Origin: Ruminiclostridium sufflavum DSM 19573
GTDB lineage: Bacteria; Bacillota; Clostridia; Acetivibrionales; DSM-1351
Length of the DNA: 64,000 nt
Direction of reading: 5' to 3'
Assembly: GCF_003208175.1 (NCBI RefSeq)
Contig: NZ_QKMR01000005.1
Coordinates: 150,298 to 214,297, forward strand
The translations under genes were made by a program, and so were the position numbers. Under the pieces are notes generated by a model that saw only the letters and a program-made list of their open reading frames with translations, was not told the origin of the DNA and searched no databases. Positions 8,406-17,818 of the stretch are shown here, in pieces; within the stretch, counting starts at the first letter, position 1, and each line of letters begins with the position of its first letter.

Positions 8406-10883
8406 CTATACTGATTCAATTAAATTAACAATATTCATTCTTTCAATCTTCCTCAAAGGTATACAGGAGGCAATCAGACAAGCTGCAATTGATACAATGG
8501 CTGCTTCTGCCATTGGCAGAACCGGCAGAGGGACAAGCTGCAATTTATCTGAATCGGCGGCATTTGCAAGTATAGTGCAAATATATCCTGTAATAGTACC
8601 TGCGGCAGCGGCAATTATGCCGTAATACGCACCTTCCCACAAAAAGGTTTTATAGAGGCTTCCTATGCTCATTCCAACTGCCCGCTGTATACCGATTTCG
8701 GCTATTCGCGTATGGATATTTGTGTAAACCGTATTGATTATATTCAGAATACCAATCAGTCCGATAAGCAGGATAAGTCCCCATGCAAGCAAGCGGATTT
8801 GTTCATAGCTTTCAAGGAGCTGCCTGTCTGTTTCCTGATAGGACAGCCATGTGCCGCCGGATTTTTCACACATTGACGTAATTGCATTTTCTACTGCTTT
8901 ATAATCGGCGTCATTTGAGAGGGAAGGATATAATTCTGTATAGTTCCTTTGACCTGTAAGGCTGTCATATACCGTGTCATATACGATTATCTGAACACCG
9001 TTTGTGAAGCCGGCATTATCCGGAGTAACAGGACTGTCAATTATACCTGACACTTTGAGGGGTTTTCCGTTTAACGAAATTGTCTCACCTGTTTCTATTT
9101 TTGTTGAGCTAATGGCCGTATCTCCGTACACTATAGCCACAGGATTTTTGATAAGACAGGATTTACCGTCTTTAACTGACTGTATTTCCTGCTGCGAAAG
9201 CAGCGGGAGCAAGGAACGCATACGCTGTTCGTCAATTCCGGCGATATGGAGGGTTTCTCCCGGCTGAAGCTGAACAGACAGCTTTATATCTGGGATATTA
9301 CCACTTTCATCAGGCATGTATAATTTGTATTTCAGTGTTGAGATAGAGGAGATACCTGAAACAGATGCCAAATTATTTACTGCTTCCGGCGAAAAGCCTG
9401 CTGTTTGGTTCGTGACTGAAAAATCTCCAAGATGCATTTTCCGTACAGCTGCTGATGTATCTAAAAGGCCTGAAAAACTTTGCAAGGCGATAAACACAGT
9501 AATACTCATTATAAGTGATAAAATTGTAATAGCTGTTCTGCCTCTGTTACGCTTCATATTCATACGGGCGTAAAATGATTCAAAGCTGAGGATGTGTTTG
9601 ATTTTACGGTTTCTGCGTTTTATTAGGGATATTCTGCCGGACATTGCTGTGGTTGGCGGGACCTTGGCGGCATAATGTGCGGCAGGTAACGAAGCAATAA
9701 AAGCAAAAACAAGTGTAATTGCTCCGCTGATGACTAGCGGGAGAATCTTTCCACCGGAACTTTGGGCTATCATTTCTGATAATTCGTTATATGAGCTTGC
9801 CATGAAAATTTCCGGAGAAAACAGAGAAACTGCAGCTGATGTAACTCCTTTAGAAGATAACAGACCTAAAAGTATTCCCGCCGGAATACCTATACTGCAA
9901 AGCAAAATAAGCTGTAAAACCACAATTGTGTTGAGCATGCCGCGGTTCGCACCTATAGCCCTCAAGGTACCGTATTCCTTGGATTTTTTGGTGACTGCAA
10001 TTTTCAAGATATTGTATATAACCAGTCCTGCTGCCATGAGAACAAGGACACCAACCACTATTCCTGCCAATGTCATAAAGGAGAAGCCTGAGGAGTCGTC
10101 TCCGGAAGCCTTTTCCCGATAGTTTATTCTAAGTGCCGAAAGCAAGGTGTCGTTATACTGAATGCAATAATCCGGAATGGAGTAGATTTCTGCCAGATCA
10201 TCAATGGTATTCTGGAAGTTTTTTTTGTCTGCAACACGAATATCCTCGGAATAAAGCTGATATTTTTCAGGAAGCACCTTTTGTGCCGTACCCTTGCCGA
10301 CGATGCCGGTGGTAATGCCGTTTACATAGCCGATATAGTTTGCTTTCAGAATACCTGTGAGAGTAAAGCTCTGAGAATAGGCATATCCGGTTTCGGTGTC
10401 GTGCAGACGTGATATATTAATATCTAGGGATATAGTATCCCCAAGACTTCCGCTAAAGTTCAGCATTGACAATACATCCCGGGGCAAGGCGATTTCTCCT
10501 GTATTATCAGGCAATTTACCGCTTTCAAGCTGCAGGCTGCTTTTATATGCGGACAGTGCAGCATCCCCGTACTCACGAAGCTGGATAGAAAGGCTGCTAT
10601 CCTGAATATTTGCCGTACCTATAGAAATTGTGGTTCCGGAGTAAGAAAGGCGGCTATCATCAGATATTGCGGCGGCCTGTTCCTTCGACAGCTGGTGAAG
10701 GGTTGCATATCTGTTGCCGTTCAGACATGCTGCCTGCCTTACCCGCATGTCATTTAAAATACCGATTGATTGACCTATTATAGTTGTCATCATGGTGGAT
10801 AGAACTATGGCAATCAAAATCAGAACAGAAGTCATTTTTTGCGCCAGAAGCTCTTTCCATGCCAGAGCTTGATATGATTTCAT
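8406..10883 (-). CDS. ABC exporter permease with two FtsX domains
   Basis: 825-residue membrane subunit of an ABC exporter. An N-terminal membrane helix (about 18-38) is followed by a large outside domain, an FtsX block of three helices (about 270-400), another helix near 455-470, a second outside domain and a C-terminal FtsX block (about 700-815). This duplicated layout is typical of antimicrobial-peptide or cell-envelope exporters. It begins on the base after the ATPase gene's stop, so both are made together, and a two-component system lies just upstream on the same strand, suggesting a sensed and regulated envelope-stress or peptide-resistance exporter. The substrate is unknown. Confidence 0.9.
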   Translation of the reverse strand: MKSYQALAWKELLAQKMTSVLILIAIVLSTMMTTIIGQSIGILNDMRVRQAACLNGNRYATLHQLSKEQAAAISDDSRLSYSGTTISIGTANIQDSSLSIQLREYGDAALSAYKSSLQLESGKLPDNTGEIALPRDVLSMLNFSGSLGDTISLDINISRLHDTETGYAYSQSFTLTGILKANYIGYVNGITTGIVGKGTAQKVLPEKYQLYSEDIRVADKKNFQNTIDDLAEIYSIPDYCIQYNDTLLSALRINYREKASGDDSSGFSFMTLAGIVVGVLVLMAAGLVIYNILKIAVTKKSKEYGTLRAIGANRGMLNTIVVLQLILLCSIGIPAGILLGLLSSKGVTSAAVSLFSPEIFMASSYNELSEMIAQSSGGKILPLVISGAITLVFAFIASLPAAHYAAKVPPTTAMSGRISLIKRRNRKIKHILSFESFYARMNMKRNRGRTAITILSLIMSITVFIALQSFSGLLDTSAAVRKMHLGDFSVTNQTAGFSPEAVNNLASVSGISSISTLKYKLYMPDESGNIPDIKLSVQLQPGETLHIAGIDEQRMRSLLPLLSQQEIQSVKDGKSCLIKNPVAIVYGDTAISSTKIETGETISLNGKPLKVSGIIDSPVTPDNAGFTNGVQIIVYDTVYDSLTGQRNYTELYPSLSNDADYKAVENAITSMCEKSGGTWLSYQETDRQLLESYEQIRLLAWGLILLIGLIGILNIINTVYTNIHTRIAEIGIQRAVGMSIGSLYKTFLWEGAYYGIIAAAAGTITGYICTILANAADSDKLQLVPLPVLPMAEAAIVSIAACLIASCIPLRKIERMNIVNLIESV

Positions 10884-11555
10884 TTAAACAGTCACCTCCG
10901 AAAGAATGCCGTCCTCAATGACAAACTGCCGGTTTGCTGTTTTTGCAATGCGGCTGTCATGGGTGATTAAAACAATTGTTTTTTTCATTGAAGACCAGAT
11001 ATTATAAAGTAAATTCATGACCTCGTTGCTGCTTCTGCTATCAAGGTTTCCGGTCGGTTCATCGGCAAAAATAATATCCGGTTTCATAATCAATGCGCGG
11101 GCGATAGCAACACGCTGCTGCTGTCCGCCGGATAATTCATGAGGCAGATGGGTCAACCTGTCATCTATTCCAAGCAAATTGGCAAGCTGCTTCAGGTAGT
11201 CTTCATCCGGCTTTTGCTTATCCAGAAGCAGAGGCATATATATATTTTCCTTTGCGGTAAGTACCGGAAGCAGATTGAATTGCTGAAAAATAAAGCCTAT
11301 CTTCTGCCTGCGGAATGCGGAAAGCTGACGGTCGGTGAAGCTATAGATGTCTCTTCCGTCGTAGGTAAGACTTCCTGAGGTTTGTTTGTCAAGTCCAGAC
11401 AAGAGATGCAGCAGTGTGCTTTTTCCGCTGCCTGACGGCCCCATAATGGAAATAAAGTCATTTCCGTTAATTTTTATATTGGCCTTATTAAGGGCAATAA
11501 TGCGGCTTTCGCCAATGCCATAGATTTTTGACAGTTCCTTGGTTTCAATATTCAT
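10884..11555 (-). CDS. ABC exporter ATPase (MacB/LolD type)
   Basis: 223-residue ATP-binding subunit. Walker [11 protein letters not shown]-loop, signature LSGGQQQR, Walker [14 protein letters not shown] and the H-loop THDSR are all present. I choose the ATG at 11553-11555, reading [13 protein letters not shown], because AAGGAGAGTG precedes it; the longer frame to 11585 has no ribosome binding site. It abuts the permease gene with no gap. A short MITE-like repeat lies about 40-90 bases upstream, between this gene and the histidine kinase gene. Confidence 0.95.
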   Translation of the reverse strand: MNIETKELSKIYGIGESRIIALNKANIKINGNDFISIMGPSGSGKSTLLHLLSGLDKQTSGSLTYDGRDIYSFTDRQLSAFRRQKIGFIFQQFNLLPVLTAKENIYMPLLLDKQKPDEDYLKQLANLLGIDDRLTHLPHELSGGQQQRVAIARALIMKPDIIFADEPTGNLDSRSSNEVMNLLYNIWSSMKKTIVLITHDSRIAKTANRQFVIEDGILSEVTV

Positions 11556-11591
11556 AAAAATCACTCTCCTTAATTCATAAAGCAATTATGC

Positions 11592-11643
11592 TTTGGCCAA
11601 TTGGCTTTGACCAAATAGGTTTCAGCCGATATTAATTGACCTT
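11592..11643 (-). repeat. Short (about 52-bp) MITE-like repeat, degenerate
   Basis: Right part TTTCAGCCGATATTAATTGAC matches the family's right end except for small changes; the left end TGGCCAATTGG is a worn inverse of it. It lies in the gap between the kinase gene and the ABC ATPase gene. Confidence 0.55.
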
Positions 11644-11682
11644 CGTTTAAGGAAAGTATAATTTAAAAATCTCAATTTTTCC

Positions 11683-12837
11683 TCAATTTTTTGAAAGAGA
11701 AAAGATTGCTGTTGCTTTTGCGCCGCTTGATGTATTTTCCAGAGCTAGGCTTCCGCCATGCTTCTCACACATAAGGCGGCAAACATAAAGCCCCATACCG
11801 AAATGCTCCTGTCCGACGGCAGTATCATCACGCAGGAAAGGAGCAGCGCCTTTTTGAAGAATTAGAGGTGAGAAGCCGGGGCCATCGTCGGAAACAATTA
11901 ATAAAAGCTTTGTATTTTCAACATAAATGTCCACCGACACACTATCTTTTGCATAACGGATTGCATTATATATCAGGTTCTCGGCAGTATTCAGAATGAT
12001 ATGCCGATCCGCCCACAGCTGCTTAGCCGTGCCATGGAATGAGAAGCTGATTTTTTTATCTGTGCCTGAGCACAATATACTCAAGCTGTCCTTTAAATTA
12101 TCTGAAAAGGCCGGCCATAAAATAAGGCTCGGAGAATATTTCATTTCCTCAAGCTTTTGAGCGTTTGTCATTGCCTCAACATAGGTTTCAACACGTCGGG
12201 AATATTGTAAAATCAAATCAGTAATATCTGCTATCTTTGTATCTGTTGGCTTTTCCTGCTCGATTTTCTTTTGAAGTAATTTTGCAGAGCCCTTCAAAAC
12301 AGTAACAGGATTTCTTAAATCGTGAGAAAATGCGGCATTTAACCGTTTCCGTTCTTCCATTTGAGCCCAAAGGCTGCGGTTGTTTTTCAGCAGTTCCGCC
12401 CGCATTGTTTCAAAAGCGGTGCTAAGCTCACCCAGTTCATCATTTGAGTGCTTTACAACAGTAAAATCCAAGTCCTGATGCCTTATCCTTTCTGCGCTGT
12501 TTTTTAGGATATCAATGGGTCTCTTTAGCTTGATTTTATAAAAAACGATATCTGCCGCTAAAAGAGAAACAACTGCAAATAAGATTGGAAGTGCTGCCTG
12601 CAAAAGTGATAATACCATCAGGGGCCAGTCATTCTGCATCTCGGCGGCATGAACAGATATACTTCCGGAGGATGTGTCTCCGAATTCAATGATAGTGTTT
12701 CCGGAAGCAAAGAGCTTTTCCCGCAAGACTAAACAGCCTATAAATGAAGCGATACCAAGTAAAATGCCAACAAAGAGGAAGGAAACTGTAATTATAAAAA
12801 AGGACTGCTTTAAGGTTGCATTTTTTATCCGTTCCAT
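11683..12837 (-). CDS. Membrane sensor histidine kinase
   Basis: 384-residue sensor kinase. Two membrane helices (about 10-35 and 75-100) frame a short outside loop of about 40 residues; then HAMP (DILKNSAERIRHQDLDF), HisKA with the phosphorylated His in FSHDLRNPV, and a HATPase domain with N box (ENLIYNAIRYA), DDGPGF and GMGLYV. ATG at 12835-12837 is chosen for the GGGGGTGGG site before it; the gene overlaps the end of the response-regulator gene by 13 bases. The small sensing loop and the exporter next door resemble peptide-sensing kinases, but the kinase is longer than BceS types. Confidence 0.92.
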   Translation of the reverse strand: MERIKNATLKQSFFIITVSFLFVGILLGIASFIGCLVLREKLFASGNTIIEFGDTSSGSISVHAAEMQNDWPLMVLSLLQAALPILFAVVSLLAADIVFYKIKLKRPIDILKNSAERIRHQDLDFTVVKHSNDELGELSTAFETMRAELLKNNRSLWAQMEERKRLNAAFSHDLRNPVTVLKGSAKLLQKKIEQEKPTDTKIADITDLILQYSRRVETYVEAMTNAQKLEEMKYSPSLILWPAFSDNLKDSLSILCSGTDKKISFSFHGTAKQLWADRHIILNTAENLIYNAIRYAKDSVSVDIYVENTKLLLIVSDDGPGFSPLILQKGAAPFLRDDTAVGQEHFGMGLYVCRLMCEKHGGSLALENTSSGAKATAIFSLSKN

Positions 12838-13499
12838 TTGTAACCCACCCCCCATACAGTCTCGATATATTTATGTGCTGACAGTGCTGAAAATTTTACT
12901 CTTATTTTGCGGATGTGCTCCATAATGGTGTCACTGCTTCCATCACCTTCTAACCCCCATATTGTGTCGTATATACGTTCCCGGTCAAACACCTGCCCGC
13001 AGTTTGCAGAAAGCAGCTCAACAATATCAAATTCCTTTTTGGAAAGTGTAACGGTTGCTCCGCCAATTGAAATTTCTCTTTTCACATAGTCTATAGTCAT
13101 GTTATCAAAAAAGCGTAAGGCAGATTGTTCCTGCCTGCGGTTTTCACGTCTTAGATGGGCAGCTACTCTTGCGCCCAATTCATCAAGATCAAAGGGCTTT
13201 ACAATATAGTCATCGGCTCCGGCACCAAGGCCTTTAATCTTGTCGTTTGTTTCGATTCTGGCAGTTAAAAATAAAATAGGACATGGCAAATGTTCACGTA
13301 TCTGCCGGCATACGGTAAGACCATCTATTTCAGGCATATTTATATCAAGCAATACAATGTCAGGATGGTTTGATGCCTTTTGCAAGGCTTCTTTACCGTC
13401 ATATGCAGTAAAAACCTGATAACCGGACATTTCAAAGTAGCTTTTCATCATGGTGACAATGCCTTTTTCATCATCCACCAGTAAAATTTTATAACTCAT
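12825..13499 (-). CDS. OmpR/PhoB family response regulator
   Basis: 224-residue DNA-binding response regulator, partner of the overlapping kinase. Receiver domain (1-115) has the acidic pair DDE near residue 9, phosphorylated Asp in IVLLDINMPEIDG, Thr in LFLTAR and Lys in YIVKPFD. The C-terminal winged helix ends WGVGYKWNG. Start ATG 13497-13499 gives MSYKILLVDDE; the in-frame extension upstream is made of repeat DNA and is rejected. Only 10 bases separate the start from a short MITE-like repeat, so that repeat lies in the 5' untranslated leader or promoter. Confidence 0.94.
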   Translation of the reverse strand: MSYKILLVDDEKGIVTMMKSYFEMSGYQVFTAYDGKEALQKASNHPDIVLLDINMPEIDGLTVCRQIREHLPCPILFLTARIETNDKIKGLGAGADDYIVKPFDLDELGARVAAHLRRENRRQEQSALRFFDNMTIDYVKREISIGGATVTLSKKEFDIVELLSANCGQVFDRERIYDTIWGLEGDGSSDTIMEHIRKIRVKFSALSAHKYIETVWGVGYKWNG

Positions 13500-13508
13500 T
13501 CTTTTACC

Positions 13509-13563
13509 AAGGTCAATTACTATAGGCCGGTTATATTGCTTTTCAGCCGATAGAAATTGACTT
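13509..13563 (-). repeat. Short (55-bp) MITE-like repeat in front of the response regulator gene
   Basis: Left end AAGGTCAATTAC (13509-13520) and right end GAAATTGACTT (13553-13563) are inverted copies; the inner part holds CAGCCGATAG. A further fragment resembling the family's left arm (TTCAAGCCTTCAT) is at about 13582-13600. Confidence 0.65.
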
Positions 13564-13874
13564 CCTTTATAGTAGTAGGTTTTCAAGCCTTCATCCCGCA
13601 GAATATCTGTTTTTAACGAAAGATAACCTTGGGTTGGTTTTTCCTGATATAAATTATAAAAGGAAAATCTCAAGAATTGCTCAAGTCAATATAAATTTTA
13701 TTATATACATATGTATTTTAATTTACAAACCAGAAAAAATTTTTATAAAAAAGGCATTTAATTATTACAGTAAGCATATATATAGAGGTATTTTATTTTG
13801 AGGCTTAATTGTAAGCCGGGAAAATGCTCCGGCAGCTTTAAGCTTTTATACCGGGAACAGAGGTGAAGGATATA

Positions 13875-14144
13875 ATGCAGGATAAATTCGAAAATATTAA
13901 TTATGAATATATACAAGCGTCAGACATAAAAATAATCAGTGATAAATCTCTGGTCGATAAGGTTCAGAATACTTATAAGTTTTTCAAGCTATGTGAAATA
14001 TATTTGAATAATGTCAAGGATGATTATGGCAAGAAAAAAATAGCAAGCTTAAGGCTGGCTTTTGTTCAGCACCAGCTTGAACTATTGTTAAAAGAATGCT
14101 TTGCAAGGGGAATCAACCATAATCTAAGCTTCTGTGAGCAATAA
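13875..14144 (+). CDS. Small protein of unknown function
   Basis: 89-residue soluble, helical protein with charged surface. I do not recognise the family. The C-terminal half (KKKIASLRLAFVQHQLELLLKECF, shown here as a helix near 60-80) looks amphipathic. Start chosen at ATG 13875 behind GAGGTGAAGG; an in-frame GTG at 13863 lies inside that site. It stands alone between the divergent two-component operon and the convergent DUF4364 gene. Confidence 0.6.
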   Translation: MQDKFENINYEYIQASDIKIISDKSLVDKVQNTYKFFKLCEIYLNNVKDDYGKKKIASLRLAFVQHQLELLLKECFARGINHNLSFCEQ

Positions 14145-14182
14145 ATTATGGCTTTTTACCAAAGGAGGATTTTCTCAGAGGA

Positions 14183-14722
14183 TTACAGCTCATCTTGGGC
14201 TGTAATATCTGATAAAATCTTTTTATACAATTTTTCGGAATTTTGGTTCCAGTTGCCGCAAATCCTTTTTGCATCATTTTTGCTGCCGACGGTTAATTTC
14301 AAGTCAATATATGTGAAGGTGCCTTCAACTATCTTAAGGCTTACAAGGTATTCATTGTCATTTACTGCTACGTAATCAGAAGATATGCTGTTCTCATTCT
14401 TTATACGTTTTTTGTTGCTTGCAAGGGCCTCATCAATTCTTGACTTTGTGCCTGCGGCAATTATTGAAACAAAGTAATCCAAGCTTTGATTGCCGGCGGG
14501 AGATATTCTGTATGAAAGCTTGTCATCAGTGCTGATTTTTTCCAAAAGCTTTCCTTCGCATAATTCATCAAGATATTGCTGCAAAAAGATATAGTTCATT
14601 AGTTTATTTTCCAATATTATTTTAGTAAGAAGCAAGTTGGAAACAGGAGCTTCTAAGCTATTAATAATATATAGTAATATTATTTTGTTTTCTGCCAGTT
14701 CTCTGCTTTCGATAGGATTCAT
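14183..14722 (-). CDS. DUF4364 family protein
   Basis: 179-residue member of DUF4364, found mainly in Clostridia and thought to be a winged-helix-like regulator; function not established. The N-terminal part (SRELAENKIILLYIINSL then a helix-turn-helix-like stretch) and the central LSYRISPAGNQSLDYF segment fit. ATG at 14720-14722 follows GGGGAGG. The 3' end runs into a small inverted repeat (ATTACAGC/GCTGTAAT) that overlaps its stop codon and may end transcription from both convergent genes. Confidence 0.75.
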   Translation of the reverse strand: MNPIESRELAENKIILLYIINSLEAPVSNLLLTKIILENKLMNYIFLQQYLDELCEGKLLEKISTDDKLSYRISPAGNQSLDYFVSIIAAGTKSRIDEALASNKKRIKNENSISSDYVAVNDNEYLVSLKIVEGTFTYIDLKLTVGSKNDAKRICGNWNQNSEKLYKKILSDITAQDEL

Positions 14723-14982
14723 AAAACCTCCCCGTATCTTTAGTAAAATTATAAAAAAATAAAGCTTATTTAAGAAATAATGTAACAATTATATCATAAT
14801 AAATGAAAAATTTCTATATTGCCTGTATCTGGCAAGCATGTCTGTACATTTATGCGGAAAGCTGTATAGGGCTCTATACTGAGGTGTACAGAACATATGG
14901 AGAATTAATGCTTTGCGGATATAATCAAGGCACCTCCTTCAATTTTTCGTTGATAAGAGGTGCTCTTAAAAATTCTGAATAC

Positions 14983-15042
14983 GGCTAAAGGCATTTACTG
15001 TTCAGGCTTTTGCCTTTCAGCTAGCCTTGAATGCAGTTTGGG
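14983..15042 (+). repeat. MITE-like repeat fragment that forms the glgA 3' end
   Basis: Bases GGCTAAAGGCATTTACTG then TTCAGGCTT, GCCTTTCAGCTAG and GAATGCAGTTTGGG align in order with the left arm of the family (compare 47449-47539). The last codons and the stop of glgA lie inside it. Confidence 0.6.
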
Positions 15043-16487
15043 CCAGACAATGTTTTACGATACATAGCCAAATACTCATGTGCGGATTTATCCCAACTGA
15101 AGTCGGCTTTCATACCTCTTTGGATAAGTAAATTCCAGATATCCTTTTTATTGTTGTAGAAATGAACAGCCCGCCTTATTGTATTGAGCATATCGTGTGC
15201 ATTATAGCTTGTAAAGGAGAAGCCGTTTCCTTCACCGGTTGTCTCATTGTATGACAGGACGGTATCGTTTAATCCGCCTGTTTCGCGTACTATGGGAACG
15301 CAGCCGTATCTGAAGCTGAAAATCTGGCCAAGACCGCAAGGCTCAAACAATGACGGCATCAGAAACATATCTGATCCTGCATAAATTCTTTGAGCCAAGG
15401 TGTCACTGAAGGTTATGTTTGCAGATACCTTATCCTTGTGCCAGTAGGCAGCATTTTCAAAAACCCACTTATAATGCTCGTCACCCTTTCCAAGTACAAT
15501 CAGCTGAATATCCATTTGCAGTAATTCGTCAAGAACGCATTCTATAAGATCAAAGCCCTTTTGTGCGGTCAACCGGGAAATAATGCTTATAACCGGAACA
15601 TCTGGCCTGACAGGAAGATCCAGTTCTTCCTGAAGCTGACGCCGGTTTTCGTATTTATTTGATAAATTATCGGCGGAGTAATTAGCATAAAGCCTTTTAT
15701 CAGTTGCAGGATCGTTTTTTTCATAATCTATTCCGTTAAGAATACCGTATAAATCACTTGAGCGATGAATTAATAAGGAATTCAGGTTTTCTCCGTAAAA
15801 ACTGTTTTTAATCTCCTGTGCATAGCTTGGACTGACAGTACTGATAGAATCTGAATAAACCAAGCCGGCTTTCATATAGTTTACATTATTGTAAAACTCA
15901 ATTCCGTAAGGAGTAAAGTATTGCCAATCTATTCCGAGTAAATTTGGAATTACGTCGCTGGGAAATACTCCCTGATATTTTAAATTGTGAATAGTAAATA
16001 CTGTTTTTATTTTACTGTAAAAGGGTATATAGCGGTAGTTTGCCTTTAATAGAAGGCTTACGACTCCGGTTTGCCAGTCATTGCAATGAATGATGTCAGG
16101 TTTGAACCCGATAAGCGGCAGTATTTCGATAACAGCTTTACTGAAAAAGGTGAATTGTTCAGCCTGATCAAAATCTCCGTATAGCTCACATCTGTTAAAA
16201 TAATATTCGTTATCTAAAAAATAGTAAGTAATCTCATCATGAACCAGCTTATAAATTCCACAATATTGGTGCCTCCATGAAAGGTCAATATATATGTATC
16301 CTAAATATTCCATTGACTGTTTGTACTTCTGAGCAATACAGCCGTAATTGGGCATAACAACTCTGATGTCTGTGCCAAGCTTAGAAATAGCTTTAGGCAA
16401 GGAACCGGCAACATCTCCCAGACCTCCTGTTTTGGCAAAGGGAAAAACTTCAGATGACGCAAATAAGACATTTATATTGTTATTCAA
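15021..16487 (-). CDS. glgA: Glycogen synthase (ADP-glucose type, GT5)
   Basis: 488-residue bacterial glycogen synthase, which adds glucose from ADP-glucose to alpha-1,4-glucan. The GT-B fold signatures are clear: KTGGLGDV near the N terminus for ADP-glucose binding, HNLKYQG, and the C-terminal SLFEPCGL and ETGGLNDTV. The start is TTG at 16485-16487, because TAGGAGGT lies 6 bases upstream and the family begins about there. The last residues (PNCIQG) and the stop come from a repeat element. It stands alone: no glgC, glgD or glgP is in the window. Confidence 0.95.
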   Translation of the reverse strand: MNNNINVLFASSEVFPFAKTGGLGDVAGSLPKAISKLGTDIRVVMPNYGCIAQKYKQSMEYLGYIYIDLSWRHQYCGIYKLVHDEITYYFLDNEYYFNRCELYGDFDQAEQFTFFSKAVIEILPLIGFKPDIIHCNDWQTGVVSLLLKANYRYIPFYSKIKTVFTIHNLKYQGVFPSDVIPNLLGIDWQYFTPYGIEFYNNVNYMKAGLVYSDSISTVSPSYAQEIKNSFYGENLNSLLIHRSSDLYGILNGIDYEKNDPATDKRLYANYSADNLSNKYENRRQLQEELDLPVRPDVPVISIISRLTAQKGFDLIECVLDELLQMDIQLIVLGKGDEHYKWVFENAAYWHKDKVSANITFSDTLAQRIYAGSDMFLMPSLFEPCGLGQIFSFRYGCVPIVRETGGLNDTVLSYNETTGEGNGFSFTSYNAHDMLNTIRRAVHFYNNKKDIWNLLIQRGMKADFSWDKSAHEYLAMYRKTLSGPNCIQG

Positions 16488-16719
16488 TTGAGTACCTCCT
16501 AAGTATTGGATTTTTGTGTGCATTTAACAGTTATATTTATATATTTAATATAACTTATTTAAACATATCGGCATTCATAGGGGAATAGCCTTAACCTTTT
16601 GCTTATAAAGCCTATTAATATCAAATATTCAAACTATAATAAAAAGAAACATCAGTTGAACAAACCGAGTATTTATAGTTTAACAGAATTTGTATAATCG
16701 CACAATACTCAACACATTT

Positions 16720-16825
16720 ACTAAAAGAATTACGGTCAGGTCTTCTGACGGCAAGATATCGGAACGATACTTGCCGCTTTCAGGAGGATTGAGCTTTTAA
16801 GCCGGTTTTTCATGCGGTTTGGGGG
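16720..16825 (+). repeat. MITE-like repeat, left-arm type, about 105 bp
   Basis: Starts ACTAAAAGAATTACGGTCAGG, has a hairpin CGGCAAGATATC...GATACTTGCCG, then CAGGAGGATTGAGC, CTTTTAAGCCGG and GCGGTTTGGGGG. These parts follow the same order as the copies at 31510, 47449 and 57350. The rest of the 424-base gap (16488-16719 and 16826-16911) is AT-rich and must hold promoters for glgA and the TSCPD gene, but I see no clear boxes. Confidence 0.65.
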
Positions 16826-16911
16826 AGAGCAAGGCATGTATTCTTGACATAAGCCTGAACATAAATTATACTGGTTTAAACATAATTTTTCGGAGAATTT
16901 TGGAGGCCACT

Positions 16912-17169
16912 TTGGAACATATAGTTTTCAGAACAAGGGGAACCTGCTCAAGGCAGATAGATTTCAGCATTGACGGCGGAATAGTTAAAGAGGTTAAATT
17001 TAATTCAGGCTGTGAAGGAAATCTTCAGGCAATTTGCAATCTGGTAGAGGGAATGCCTGCGGATTATATAATAAGCAAGCTTAAAGGAATTAATTGTCAG
17101 GGAAGAGGCACGTCATGTCCCGACCAGCTTGCCAGAGCATTGGAAAATGTTGTTGAAAAGGCTGTATAG
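16912..17169 (+). CDS. TSCPD domain protein (TIGR03905)
   Basis: 85-residue TSCPD-domain protein of the TIGR03905 family. The domain also occurs at the end of some ribonucleotide reductases; the free form has no proven role. RTRGTCSRQIDF, GCEGNLQAI and the naming motif TSCPDQLARAL are present; the Cys residues suggest metal binding. Start is TTG 16912 with GGAGG 7 bases before it, giving the normal family length of about 80-90. A longer frame from 16819 runs into repeat DNA. Confidence 0.85.
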   Translation: MEHIVFRTRGTCSRQIDFSIDGGIVKEVKFNSGCEGNLQAICNLVEGMPADYIISKLKGINCQGRGTSCPDQLARALENVVEKAV

Positions 17170-17427
17170 AGTTTAATTTGTAAATTTTAAAAATAAGTTT
17201 TTATATAGCTATCAATTTTGAAATAAAAGACGTATAATATTGTATATATGTTTAGTAAAATTTGTAAAAAAATTAAGTGATTCTTGTAAATTACTAACAG
17301 TATGAGTCTTGGCTTTTTAAGCGGATATTGTGTTTCCGGACATATTTTTGAGGCTTGCAGGTTTGAGGCTTACGCTTGTGGTTATAGTAATTGGCTTTAT
17401 AACTAATTTTTTGAGGAGGTTGTATTA

Positions 17428-17748
17428 ATGAATTTAAGAGATCTATTTCAGAAGAAGAAACCATCAAAAAAACAAACAGCAAAAAATGTTGCTATAGGTG
17501 CCGGAATTGGTACTGCAGTCGGGGTTACAGCCGGTGTATTATTAGCACCTAAATCAGGCAAGGAAACCAGAGAGGATATATCTAAGACAACAAAACAAAC
17601 TCTGGAAAATGTGAAAGATGGATTAAACGTTGCTAAAGAAAAAATTGAGGAAATGGTAAAGAAGGAAAAGTGCACATGTGGTGCAGCTGCTGAGGCAGCA
17701 GAAGAAAATGTATCTGATAAGGCTGAAGAAACCAAGGAAGCGGAATGA
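17428..17748 (+). CDS. YtxH domain protein
   Basis: 106-residue YtxH-type protein. A glycine-rich membrane helix (AIGAGIGTAVGVTAGVLLAP, about 22-41) is followed by SGKETRE, a long charged helix and an acidic Ala/Glu tail with Cys-Thr-Cys near residue 86. Such proteins are often stress or envelope proteins in Firmicutes with no known activity. GAGGAGG lies 8 bases before the ATG. The next gene also codes for a single-helix membrane protein with a long soluble coil, and the two are probably co-transcribed. Confidence 0.85.
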   Translation: MNLRDLFQKKKPSKKQTAKNVAIGAGIGTAVGVTAGVLLAPKSGKETREDISKTTKQTLENVKDGLNVAKEKIEEMVKKEKCTCGAAAEAAEENVSDKAEETKEAE

Positions 17749-17818
17749 TATTTACATAGCATAAGCTGAAAAAGTTTGATTTCTTTTTTGGCTCTTTAAA
17801 TACGAAAGGAAGCTGCTT

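Noticed and set aside
9004..10605. Several plus-strand frames opposite the ABC permease gene
   Set aside because: They are antisense shadows of a clear membrane protein with strong codon pattern on the minus strand.
14803..14988. 61-codon frame upstream of glgA's 3' end
   Set aside because: No ribosome binding site and it runs into a repeat fragment.
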